Source of the DNA: Venturia oleaginea
Taxonomy: Eukaryota > Ascomycota > Dothideomycetes > Venturiales > Venturiaceae
Assembly: GCA_013176395.1 (NCBI GenBank)
Contig: JABMLP010000001.1
Location: 434,001-498,000, forward strand
Length of the DNA: 64,000 nt
Direction of reading: 5' to 3'
Both the position numbers and the translations under genes were made by a program. Under the pieces are notes generated by a model. That model saw only the letters and a program-made list of their open reading frames with translations, was not told the origin of the DNA and did no database searches. Each line of letters opens with the position of its first letter. Position 1 is the first letter of the stretch. Positions 55,526 to 64,000 of this stretch are shown here, in pieces.

Positions 55526-57865
55526 TCAGTGACGATACTGCAGCATGAGTCTTTACCTTCCCGCCACGGGGTTCTTCTACTTCCCTATTCGAGCGATTGC
55601 CTCTTGAAGCAATGAACATTTCAGACGTGATTCCCCACTTCGTAAGACGCTATGCAGGAAGCGGCCTCACGACCCACGTTGTTCAATCACTCGAATTTTC
55701 GCCTCATTGAACACGTCTTATATAACGGTTCGCATTTGTAGAGTGTTGGTGTATACAGGGTCCCAGACGCATACCCTCTTCCTCTCCCACAATTCTCCTT
55801 CAATTACTACGGGATTTTGTTCAGGATTTTGAACGGCTGATTCGGGATACCGCACCTTCGGAATTTGTATTCTGCTCTGCTTTGCTGAGAACCTGTTCTG
55901 CTGGCGTAGCGAATATGTTCTGGCGGGTTGTGTGCGTCCCGTATCTCGGCGACCGCCGTTCATTTCAATAGGGCTGAGTGGAGTCTTTTTTGCGTTAACC
56001 TCTCTTCAACAACATTTCCACAACTGTGTAACCTTTCCTCATGTCTCATACATAGTCCTACGGAAGTGTGGTCTGGAAGGTATAAAGATAACAGTGTTAC
56101 ATGCTAGGACGCGGATTACCTACCAGGTCCTAAAACATACCCAAAACAATAGAATCTACGAGAATTAGAAGTTCCCGAGGCCCTTGTAGACGATTCGTGC
56201 CTAATATGTAATACCCTCCAGACCAGTAGTTTGATGAATGCACTCCTTTCTTTCCGGATTCCTTTCCGGATTCCTCAATCACTCCAAAACCACAATCATC
56301 AAAATGCCCACGCTACCATGGCAATGAGAAATCACGGGCCAGATAAGGGATGATTTGCTGTGCGCACGGGAGATGGTGAAGGCCCTAACCTCCTCTCCAT
56401 TTCACATGTCGCTTTCCTCCACCTCCGTTTCCTCTACTGACTGTCTAATAGGAAAAATTTCGCCCGTAACCACGCAGATCATGAGATTCAACTCTGTATC
56501 TACCGAGTGCCGGCTCAATTTTTGTTGGGCCCTCAATCGGAAGTCTGTATTTTTCAATCGAACTTGGGCTCTGTTCGGTTCAGGGCACGTCTCTGTACAT
56601 ATCTGTAGCGCCCGTTTTTCATCACAGGGTGGCTATGCTAACAGTAGATTTCTGGTAGGCTCTTGAACATCTCCTGTTCGAAAAGCTGCTAGAAACAGAC
56701 GCTAGGAGTCGTTTGTAGGCCTTGAACGTTATCATCGATAGACTTTCGCCCGTGGAGAGCCTGTGCAAAGCCCTCTTCTAGCCCTATAATACGTATTCAC
56801 TTTCCAAAGCGAACGAAACAGCTTTGCAAGCGGCAAGCCGAAGCCGATTCCGAGTGGAATCTGTAATTTAAGCAAGGCAACGGTTTTTCCTGGCAGATTT
56901 TCTCGGTTTTACCTGGTCTAAGCCCCAAACGAACACGGCCACGACCTCAAGCCCCACCTCCGCCCGCTGTCACTCTCGAGTTTGGACAATATCCGAGCTA
57001 GGGTACTCCTTTCGTTCGAGCCGGACGAACTCAATAATTGGACATTTCTCTGAACGTCTTCCATATACTCCCAGGATCTTTTGCGAATTTGGCATCGATC
57101 GGCCTTCCCCGGACCCTCTAAGAGGGCTTGGTTTGAACAAGCATTTCTGCCAACATCAGGCCCGATCTGTCAGGCCAAGATGTGGAAATGCGCGAACCGC
57201 ATGTCAACACATAGGTCATGAACTTGCATAGTGGCCCATACTTCTGTGATTCTGTACTCATGGAAAGTTCTTTCAACCACAACAATGATTGAAAGTCACC
57301 TGGAGACCAATCTTCTTTGCATCAAGTCGCCGATGTTGAACGACTGCAATGATCAGAGGCTAGGCTGACATGAGCCTGGTTCCGATCAATCCGGAGAACC
57401 TTGTCAATAGCTATTAAACGGTTACTTTGAGAAGGGCGATGAAACCTTCGGCGGAAAAATTGCTTGTAATGATCTTCGAGGCTTAAACTTGTTACATCCC
57501 AAAATGGTGATTGATAGTCCGGAGCCTCACCCACCGCTGCATGTGGACTATGAATTTGTGGCTCGGCGTCCAACTTTTCATGATCTTCATGGCTGGATAC
57601 GGCAAGAATGAGGACGAACAGTGCCGATGTTTGATAAGCCCGGAAAGATGATGTCTAATTTCCCTCGATAATATCGCGAGGAAAGCATAGTATCTCGATC
57701 TTTCGAAGAAGATATCCGAAATGCCGAAGATTGAGTAGGATGGATGTATAAAGGAGACTGTTCTCCGCACTACGATATGACATCCACCATCCAAACGCAT
57801 ATTCACTCAATTCTCACATTCACTCAATTCTCACATTCACTCCACACTTTCCAAAAGTTTACACG
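55526..57865. other. Intergenic, nothing supported
   Basis: About 2.3 kb without a convincing ORF, repeat or RNA gene. The last 120 bp hold TATAAA (about 57745) and a triple TCACATTCACTCAATTC direct repeat just upstream of the small secreted gene, probably its promoter and leader. Confidence 0.45.
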
Positions 57866-58277
57866 ATGCTATTCTCAAAGACCCTCTTCGTCGCTATTGC
57901 TGGTCTCGCGTGAGTCATACCTTCATAACTATTTTCTATTACCATACTCGCCAGTACTAATATATCTCCAGCGCCACGGTCCTCGCAGCTCCCATCGATC
58001 AAGTCAAACGTCACGCGCCTCACAAAGTCGATCCGTAAGTCAGACACTACGAAAACACGGTGGTAACATGAGCGGGCGCTAATTGTAGTATAGTTGTGAA
58101 TATTCCCCAAACCACGCGTAAGTGACCCAAGAACGCGTACGCAATCAGTTTCCCTGACGATGCTCTGACACGTTTGACAGAGCCTGTGACAAAGCCAGAC
58201 ACAAGTTCGTCCCCAAGAAGAATGGCAAGTTCATTGATCTCGCTGCCGTTGACAATGTTGTCGACGTCGAGGCTTAA
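57866..58277 (+). CDS. Small secreted protein, effector-like, four exons
   Basis: Exons 57866-57909, 57972-58034, 58094-58117 and 58181-58277 give 75 residues with all introns GT-AG (62, 59 and 63 nt). The product is a signal peptide (MLFSKTLFVAIAGLAATVLA), a short pro-like segment with a KR pair (APIDQVKRHAPHK), a two-cysteine loop (DPCEYSPNHAACDK), then KFVPKKNGKFIDLAAVDNVV. The acceptor of exon 3 could be 58088 or 58093; only 58093 keeps the frame into exon 4 and gives the second reading with paired cysteines. A TATA box sits about 120 bp upstream. Function is unknown; small secreted proteins with cysteines are often host-interaction candidates, which is inference only. Confidence 0.65.
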
Positions 58278-58455
58278 AAGATTTCAACATTGATAAGAGA
58301 GACTTGTGGAGGTTCATCACTGCCGCGCGGCATGCTCTTTGTTACTATCAATAAATCAAAAACACGAATCCTCTCATGGTGCAAATCTTAAACATGTGTA
58401 AAAGTGAGGCATGCTAAATTTTCGCGGCTGGTATTCGTATTGATCATTGGCACTA
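58278..58455. other. 3' flank of the secreted-protein gene
   Basis: Contains an AATAAA-type signal (ATCAATAAATC, about 58348). Nothing else seen before the transposon. Confidence 0.4.
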
Positions 58456-60057
58456 ACGTATTCCACCACCCGAACCGCCACACCACCTAACCCGCCTGAA
58501 TATGCCAAGATTACTACTTCCCCCATTATCTGATTTTATCTCAACAACACAACTCGTTATTACTTGAACATAGAGGGAGACTTCAGCTTGCCCTCCAAGC
58601 CCTCCAAGCCGGCCAATTCCGAAGCCGACGGGCTGCTGCGCGCGCCTTTAACGTTAAACACCAGAACCTCTCTGATCGCGCCCGAGGAGTCCCATTTATC
58701 CTCGAAAAACTACCAAACGGTCGAAAACTTACCCTTACCGAGGATCAAACGCTTATCCAATATATTCTCGACCTCAATCCGCGAGGATTTGCGCCCCGGC
58801 TGTGTGAGGTGGCAGATATGGCGAATACACTACTGGGTATACGCGGTGGAGAGCCAGTAGGCAAAAACTGGGCTGAGAGATTCGTAACGCGCTCAGATGA
58901 GCTCAAGGTAGCCTTCAATCGAGCCTAGGATAGGCAGAGGATACTACAGGAAGATCCAGAGATTATTGGCGCGTGGTTCAAGCTCGTTGCAGACACTAAG
59001 GCAAAGTACGGCGTCCACGATGAGGATACGCACAACTTTGACGAGATTGGCTTCCAGATGGGCGTTATTGGGTCAATGAAGGTCGTTACAGCCTCTGAAA
59101 GATGTACAAGGCCTGAACCCATCCAGCCGGGCGATCGCGAATGGGTTACGGTTATTCAGAGCATCTGCGCAGCTGGGTATGCGACCCCGCCATTCATTAT
59201 CTGAAAAGGACGCGTTCACATCTCTGCGTGGTATGAGGAGGCAGATATACCACGGAATTGGAAGCTCTCAGTCTCTGAGAACGGCTGGACAAACAACGCG
59301 CTTGGTCTTGAGTGGTTGAAGCATTTTGACGCGTATACAAAGGCGCGGCAGGTGGGGGGGTACAGGCTGCTCATCTTGGACGGCCATGAGAGCCATCTCA
59401 GCCAGGATTTCAAGGACTACTGCCTCGAAAATAAGATCCTAACCCTCTGCATGCCATCGCACTCGTCGCATATACTCCAGCCGCTTGACGTGGTCTGCTT
59501 CTCGCCGTTAAAGCGCAAGTACTCCCAACGCATCCGGGACTTGGCGCGCCGACGCGTGTACCATATCAACAAGGAAGGCTTTCTCCCTGCCTTTAAAGAC
59601 ACGTTTTTTGACGTGTTCACGGAAGAGAATTGCCGAAAAGCCTGTGAGGCAGTAGGGCTAGTCCCTATTAACGCGCAGGTAGTGTCGGATCGCCTTGAAG
59701 TACGGCTACGTACCCCGCCAGAACCCCGTCTCCTAGAAACGCCGTGACAGTCAAAGACTTCAAGCAATACTCATGAATTTGGATCCCAATCCAAGCTCAT
59801 AAGCGAGTCTTTTAGTCGGTCACCAGTTACTGCGCAGGCAGGCTTTTCACAGCTTGTTAAAGGCGCTGAATTGATGCTGCACCAGAACGCCCTACTTGTT
59901 GCACGAAACCACGAGCTTGAAGAGCAATTGGCAGTAATGACGAAGCGAAATTCGCGTAAAAGAAAGCGGATCCAGCAAGGTGGTACTATGGAGTATGGGA
60001 CTGCAGCAGCGCGGGTAGCTACTGAGGCGTCTGTTGCGCCTCAGGGGTCAAAGAATC
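58456..60057 (+). mobile_element. Pogo-type transposon 3, decayed and 3'-interrupted
   Basis: TA-ACGTATTCCACCACCC at 58454-58471 has the TA plus ACGT start seen at the ends of pogo elements 1 and 2 in this window. The matching right end was not found; a MULE end starts at 60058 inside the last part of the transposase. The transposase reads through stops from about 58580 to 60057. Confidence 0.7.
58580..60057 (+). pseudogene. Pogo-type transposase, several stops
   Basis: The frame from LQLALQALQAGQFRSRRAAA (about 58587) carries the psq-like and CENP-B helices, GKNWAERFV, NFDEIGFQMG (first Asp), LLILDGHESHL (second Asp) and PLDVVCFSPLKRKYSQ (third). The tail helix is HELEEQLAVMTKRNSRKRKR. Stops: TAG 58926, TGA 59202 and TGA 59745. 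The N-terminal start codon is not identified. All three catalytic aspartates remain. Confidence 0.8.
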
Positions 60058-60097
60058 GGCTAATGACTGCACACCCACAATCATCGATTTTTCGGAC
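60058..60097 (+). repeat. Left terminal inverted repeat of the MULE
   Basis: 40 bp matching the reverse complement of 63149-63188 with one C/T difference. It begins GGCTAATGACTGC. Confidence 0.85.
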
Positions 60098-60433
60098 CAG
60101 CACATACACGCAATGACTAGCACAATCATTTGGCATGAACACAAATTCGTGTATGTTTTAGTCTTTAATTGTATGCGATAGTCACTGATTATATGTTTGA
60201 GGCCAAAAGGTTCAGCCATTCATTGCATAGAGTTGCTGCTGCAATCGAAGTCAATCTCAGGGGCATTGCGCCGACCATCACCATAGAATGGCGCTAACCG
60301 CATTTGAATAATGTACAAATTCAAACTACACGGCAATGGACTCAACTCAATTAAATTCATCATTTTGGCTCAAATATCTCGCTCAGAACCGTGCTAAGGC
60401 CGCTGTACATACTGCCGGCGGCCTCAAAATCGC

Positions 60434-61066
60434 TCATTCTTCCTCCGATAACAACTCAATGTCCCTACCATTCTCGCTGGCATCGCAGGCGTCACTAATA
60501 TGGTTTTTTGAGCCGTAGAATGCACAGGATAGATTCTTGTAACTACCACGTCGCTTGGTGGGAGCGTGCGGTGCTGGAGGGGCTTTGGCAGCTCGCTTAC
60601 GGCTCTTCTGTAGTGATGCCGGTGGTGAGGATAGTAGCAAGCTTGGTGTTTCAATTGTCGCCTGAATCTCGCTGATCTTGTCTGCTAATTGTACTGCTTT
60701 TGCCTGAGGCTTAGTGCCCTTCTGTTGTACCTTTTCGAGCTGTTCTTGAGCCTCTGATTCAGCGGTTTCAGCGGCGTGAAACTCGCGATATTCCTCAATA
60801 GGCTCGATGCCGTGGTGTCTCTTTGCAAGCTCAAAGTCCTAGCCCCAATGCTAGCATGCTCTTCTTGATGCCTACGTCGTATTACCTCATCCTCAGAGGG
60901 CTCATTATCCTTGACAAGCAGACTCTCCTCTGCCTCCGGGTCAGTGTCATCCTCGTCGCTCTTCTCGTCATCTGAAACCTCAATTTTGACCTTCTCTTTT
61001 TCCTGGCTCTTCTCTGAACGTGACTTGGTGTTTTTGCACTTTGAATTTTGCTTAATTTGTGAGAGG
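60434..61066 (-). pseudogene. C-terminal extension of the MULE protein with zinc-knuckle relic
   Basis: Minus-strand frames read an acidic stretch (VSDDEKSDEDDTDPEAEE, about 60970-60920), then, after a shift, REFHAAETAESEAQEQLEKV and KSRKRAAKAPPAPHAPTKRR. It ends with NLSCAFYGSKNHISDAC, which has zinc-knuckle spacing CX2CX4HX4C with the second Cys changed to Tyr. It probably continues the transposase, which ends RPRKKRFRKH at 61067, through one or two frameshifts. It could instead be a second element gene. Confidence 0.5.
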
Positions 61067-62965
61067 TCAGTGTTTTCGGAAGCGCTTCTTCCGAGGGCGG
61101 CCAGGGCCATTGTCTTTCAACTCCGGAGGCTCAGTAACGTTGTCGGGCATCAGTTCATCAACAAGGATTGTGCGACAGGAAGGAAGGTAGGTCTCTCTAT
61201 AGCGTTGAGCCATGTAGATTTGGATGCCGGTGGTTACATCGCCTAGAACTAGATTCTCGACGTTGTCAGTGCCAAAGAGTAGGATATTAGAATCGACTTT
61301 GAAGAAATCGGCAGCGCACCAAGCATGAGCGCAGGGAAAACGTATGTCCTGCCACTCAAGGCAAGTACAAGTTCTCGCATCTAAATTGACGCGCCAGCCA
61401 ATAGCGGCGGTGTTCAGAAGTCGTACAATTGCCTTGCCTATCTAATATCAGTTTAGGAGCTTCAAAATGGCGCGATTTTGACATACCTTTCTTCTGTGGA
61501 ACGCACATCATCTTCCGGCCAACATCTCTGCGATCTGCGATGTGGTTGACGGCAAATCTCGTAAAAACATTGTCCTTCTGTACGAACTCGCCGCGGTCAT
61601 AGAACAGCTTCATTGTGGCGGTCCAGATGTCTTCCAACATGTACAGAATCGGCTTCCGCCTCTCATAAAGATATCTGCCCTTAATTGACTCTCCAACGCC
61701 AAATGTAGTGTGTCCGTAACGAGGAAACTCTTCGTATGGCGCGTAGGCGGATGCCCAGCGATCAAATTTGCCGTTATCAATATCCTCAATATTTGGCCGC
61801 CTTCGGGTTGAGAACACGTATTTCTTTGAGAAGAGCTTGGAATTCGCGGTGGGAGGTGACACGGCACATCTGCTTGAATTTGGCCGTAATTATGTTGTTG
61901 AAGTGGTCATCTACATTCTCTGCAAGATGCCAGGTACAGTAGTAATGCCAGGAGCCCGTAAAGTACTTAGTGATAGCTGGGACGAGGCCTTTGCCGCGAT
62001 CAGTGATCATCGCAAACTCTCTAGAGTCATTGCCTTTTTCTCTGCCAAACATTGTGAGGTTTTCGACGATGGCTTCAAGGAACCATTCCCACCAATCTTT
62101 TGACACTGTAGGTACGATTGCCCAGGCTATAAGGAGGTTGTTTTCGTCGGCATCCACGGTGGTGACAACAAGCAGGATGCCTCCATATTTGGAGGAGCAG
62201 TGAGTGCCGTCAAAGACGAGAAGACTACGACATCTGTCAAGAGCCAAAGTACACGCCGAAGGCATAATTACAGCGGCTTAAAAAACACCCCTCTCTGACT
62301 TGTACTTGATAGTAGCGCCGTTATATAAGTTGCAGAGTTCAGCCCAATCTGCGCTAATGTCTCCCTCCTCCTCAGAGATGAACTCATGATCGTGAATCTT
62401 CGCGTCGTGAAGCGCCAGTAGCAAGGGTTTGATGTACTGAAACTGCTTACTCTCCTCCCCTTCAATCTGGTTCCTAACCTCTGCCACAGTGCGATGGGCT
62501 TGCTGGCTGGAGATCTTGTTGCCCCTGCTCGAGACGTGCTTCATCTTGTACGAATTTCGAGGGGAGTTTGCGATTATTGGCGACGATATCGAAGTGGTTT
62601 CGAGCGAGGTATTTGACTGAATGAACGCGCTGCCAGCCAATATGACACCGAGAGGGACACGTATGCTTCTTAAGTTGTCGTAACTTCCACTCCTTTGGCT
62701 TGCCTACGAGGGCTACTCGTATTGCGAAATGGCATGTATGCTTCTCACGACCACGGCATTCGAGTTGCCAGAACTGGGGCTTGCTGTTCTTAGCGTTGAA
62801 AGACTCATTGGCGGCCGCAATCGCGTCGGTAATGAGGTTTTTGGCTTCCTCAAGAGTCTCGAAAGTCATTCCAAGCTGGAGCGTTGGATAGAGGGGGATA
62901 TCTTCAGGTGCAGGAGGTTTATGAGAGCGCTGGGACAGCGCCTGGCTTGATAATAGTGTCGCCAT
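61067..62965 (-). pseudogene. MuDR-type transposase, frameshifted
   Basis: From ATG 62965 the minus strand reads an N-terminal DNA-binding-like domain (CRGREKHTCHF...KKHTCPSRCH). The catalytic domain has LLVFDGTHCSSKYGG (first Asp), FAMITDRGKGLVPAI (second) and HYYCTWHLAENV (the C-x2-H signature), then ERRKPILYMLEDIW. A 56-nt GTATGT...ATAG intron after CVPQKK restores a SWIM zinc finger (CTCLEWQDIRFPCAHAW, CxCx10CxH). Lesions include shifts near 62560, 62275 and 61790. All key blocks remain readable, so decay is moderate. Confidence 0.8.
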
Positions 62966-63148
62966 AGGTGTAATTTGAGGTTGTTGGTGTTGCTGAAATC
63001 GGGTTTTTGAGCAGAAGTTTGCACGGTAAGTTGCTCTCCTCTGTGTTGACTATAACTATATTAATTGTGTTGATTGCTACAGAATTGTATGTATGTAATA
63101 GTCATTGAACATAAAGTAATTGCAATCGTCGTAATCATGTATGCAATA

Positions 63149-63188
63149 GTCCGAAAAATCGATGATTGTGGGTGTACAGTCATTAGCC
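63149..63188 (-). repeat. Right terminal inverted repeat of the MULE
   Basis: Reverse complement of 60058-60097 with one mismatch. Confidence 0.85.
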
Positions 63189-63325
63189 GGATATCGATCT
63201 TAATCTAGTAGGGTATATATAGAAAGCTAACATGCGTATTTCCTGGAGGCCATGACGCAAAATGAAGCTATTTCGCATCGCTTTTTCATCATTACCCAAC
63301 CCATAAAATTACACAACAGACCTTA

Positions 63326-64000
63326 CTAATGAATCCTGCTTGAAATACCCTGATTCTGCTGATGATCATGCCGTCTCGGCGTGATGCCACAATCACCTTT
63401 ATTCCTCGCCCATTGCAGCTTAGTAGACAGCAAAAGCGAATTCCGACATTCAGGACAAGTCGGTCGTTCCCCTTTGATCCATTTCTCCAGGCAAGATTGG
63501 CAATAAGCACCGGCACATCGACAACCCCTAATTGTAATGGAGGTTCAGTTAATGCCGTGAATTCATCTCCACAACCTGCATCTCCCAACATCATGAATTC
63601 ATCTCCACGGCTTACATGTTTGGTTAGCCTGTTGCCACCCGCTGTGCATCCCTGTATGTCGATTTTGGTGTTGTCGTCTTCGATCGGGATGGGAGTGGGT
63701 TGGAACATATTTGCCCATGGATCGCAGCCTAGTAAGTCGTACGAGTCTGGCGCATAAGTTTTTGTGGTGTTGTCGAAAAAGGTTTCTAGATAGCCAATTT
63801 CATAGTGACCATTTGCGTCGGGAAACTGTGTTTGCTGTTACTTGTTAGCATCAAAAAATCCAGCGTCATCAGTCAATGACAACATTTAACATACCCTCTC
63901 CTCATATGGAGCCCAGGTCGTTTCGATAAAAGTTTCCTTGTCGTCTATCCTCCCCTGTAATTTGTTACGGAAATGATGTATGGCTGCAGCAGGATCGTCG
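63326..64000 (-). CDS. Partial gene at right edge with RING-like cysteine motif
   Basis: The gene runs in from beyond 64000. On the minus strand, DDKETFIETTWAPYEER (to about 63898) is followed by a GTATGT...AACAG intron and QTQFPDANGHYEIGYLETFF to NRLTKH (about 63622). A GTAAGC donor and an AATTAG acceptor (about 63524) frame a likely next intron. In the last exon the reading GCRCAGAYCQSCLEKWIKGE then RPTCPECRNSLL resembles the second half of a RING zinc finger. It ends at TAG 63326-63328. The phase between the last two exons does not fit the splice sites I chose, so the model is incomplete or the gene is damaged. A TGGAGATGAATTCA direct repeat lies in the supposed intron. Confidence 0.45.

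Larger units (their letters stand above)
60058..63188 (-). mobile_element. Mutator-like (MULE) transposon, decayed (3131 bp)
   Basis: 40-bp terminal inverted repeats (60058-60097 and 63149-63188) start GGCTAATGACTG, contain CACCCACAATCATCGAT and differ at one position. They enclose a minus-strand MuDR-type transposase with a SWIM finger. No 9-bp target duplication could be matched (left flank CAAAGAATC, right flank GGATATCGA), so one flank may be rearranged. The left end lies within the transposase of pogo element 3, so the MULE arrived later. Confidence 0.85.

Overview
The window is nuclear DNA of a filamentous ascomycete (Pezizomycotina). Host genes carry one to six short introns (mostly 44-91 nt) with GTRNGT donors and CTAAC-like branch points. 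It encodes a seven-exon cell-wall alpha-1,3-glucan synthase, fragments of HET (heterokaryon incompatibility) proteins, and Ty3/gypsy, pogo/Fot1 and MULE transposons of fungal type. I cannot place it below subphylum.

Layout. 0-2 kb: a GPI-type secreted PLC-like phosphodiesterase. 2.2-8.0 kb: a 5'-truncated, degenerate Ty3/gypsy chromovirus (gag end, protease, RT, RNase H, integrase, chromodomain, 691-bp 3' LTR). It carries an apparently intact spliced gene on the opposite strand. 8.5-11.3 kb: two host genes. 13.5-19.0 kb: a second gypsy element with identical 280-bp LTRs and a CTTTC target duplication, but lacking the capsid region and the integrase core. 20.4-26.0 kb: a nest of DNA transposons (two pogo elements, one nearly intact, plus a tandem-repeat block) flanked by matching inverted ends. 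26-27.7 kb: broken or orphan small ORFs.

28.0-35.4 kb: the alpha-1,3-glucan synthase, minus strand, followed by about 4.7 kb without a supportable gene. 40-50 kb: small genes, a SET-domain gene with an in-frame stop, an Atg22-like permease with a GC-AG intron, a dead succinyl-CoA:3-ketoacid CoA-transferase, and a carboxymuconolactone-decarboxylase-like protein. 50.6-54.6 kb: a HET pseudogene, then the divergent pair ist3 (RES complex/U2 snRNP) and dynein light intermediate chain. 57.9 kb: a four-exon small secreted protein. 58.5-63.2 kb: a decayed pogo element abutting a decayed MULE with 40-bp terminal inverted repeats. The right edge cuts a gene with a RING-like motif.

The most unusual object is in the first gypsy element. 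A 250-residue antisense gene (minus strand, 7165 to 5923) encodes a Zn2Cys6-type cysteine cluster and a charged helical region. Its two exons join in frame without a stop, although the sense-strand pol around it has several stops. Its 490-nt intron coincides with a stretch that reads as protein on the sense strand. All exon structures come from reading splice signals and translations by eye; nothing was tested against databases or transcripts.
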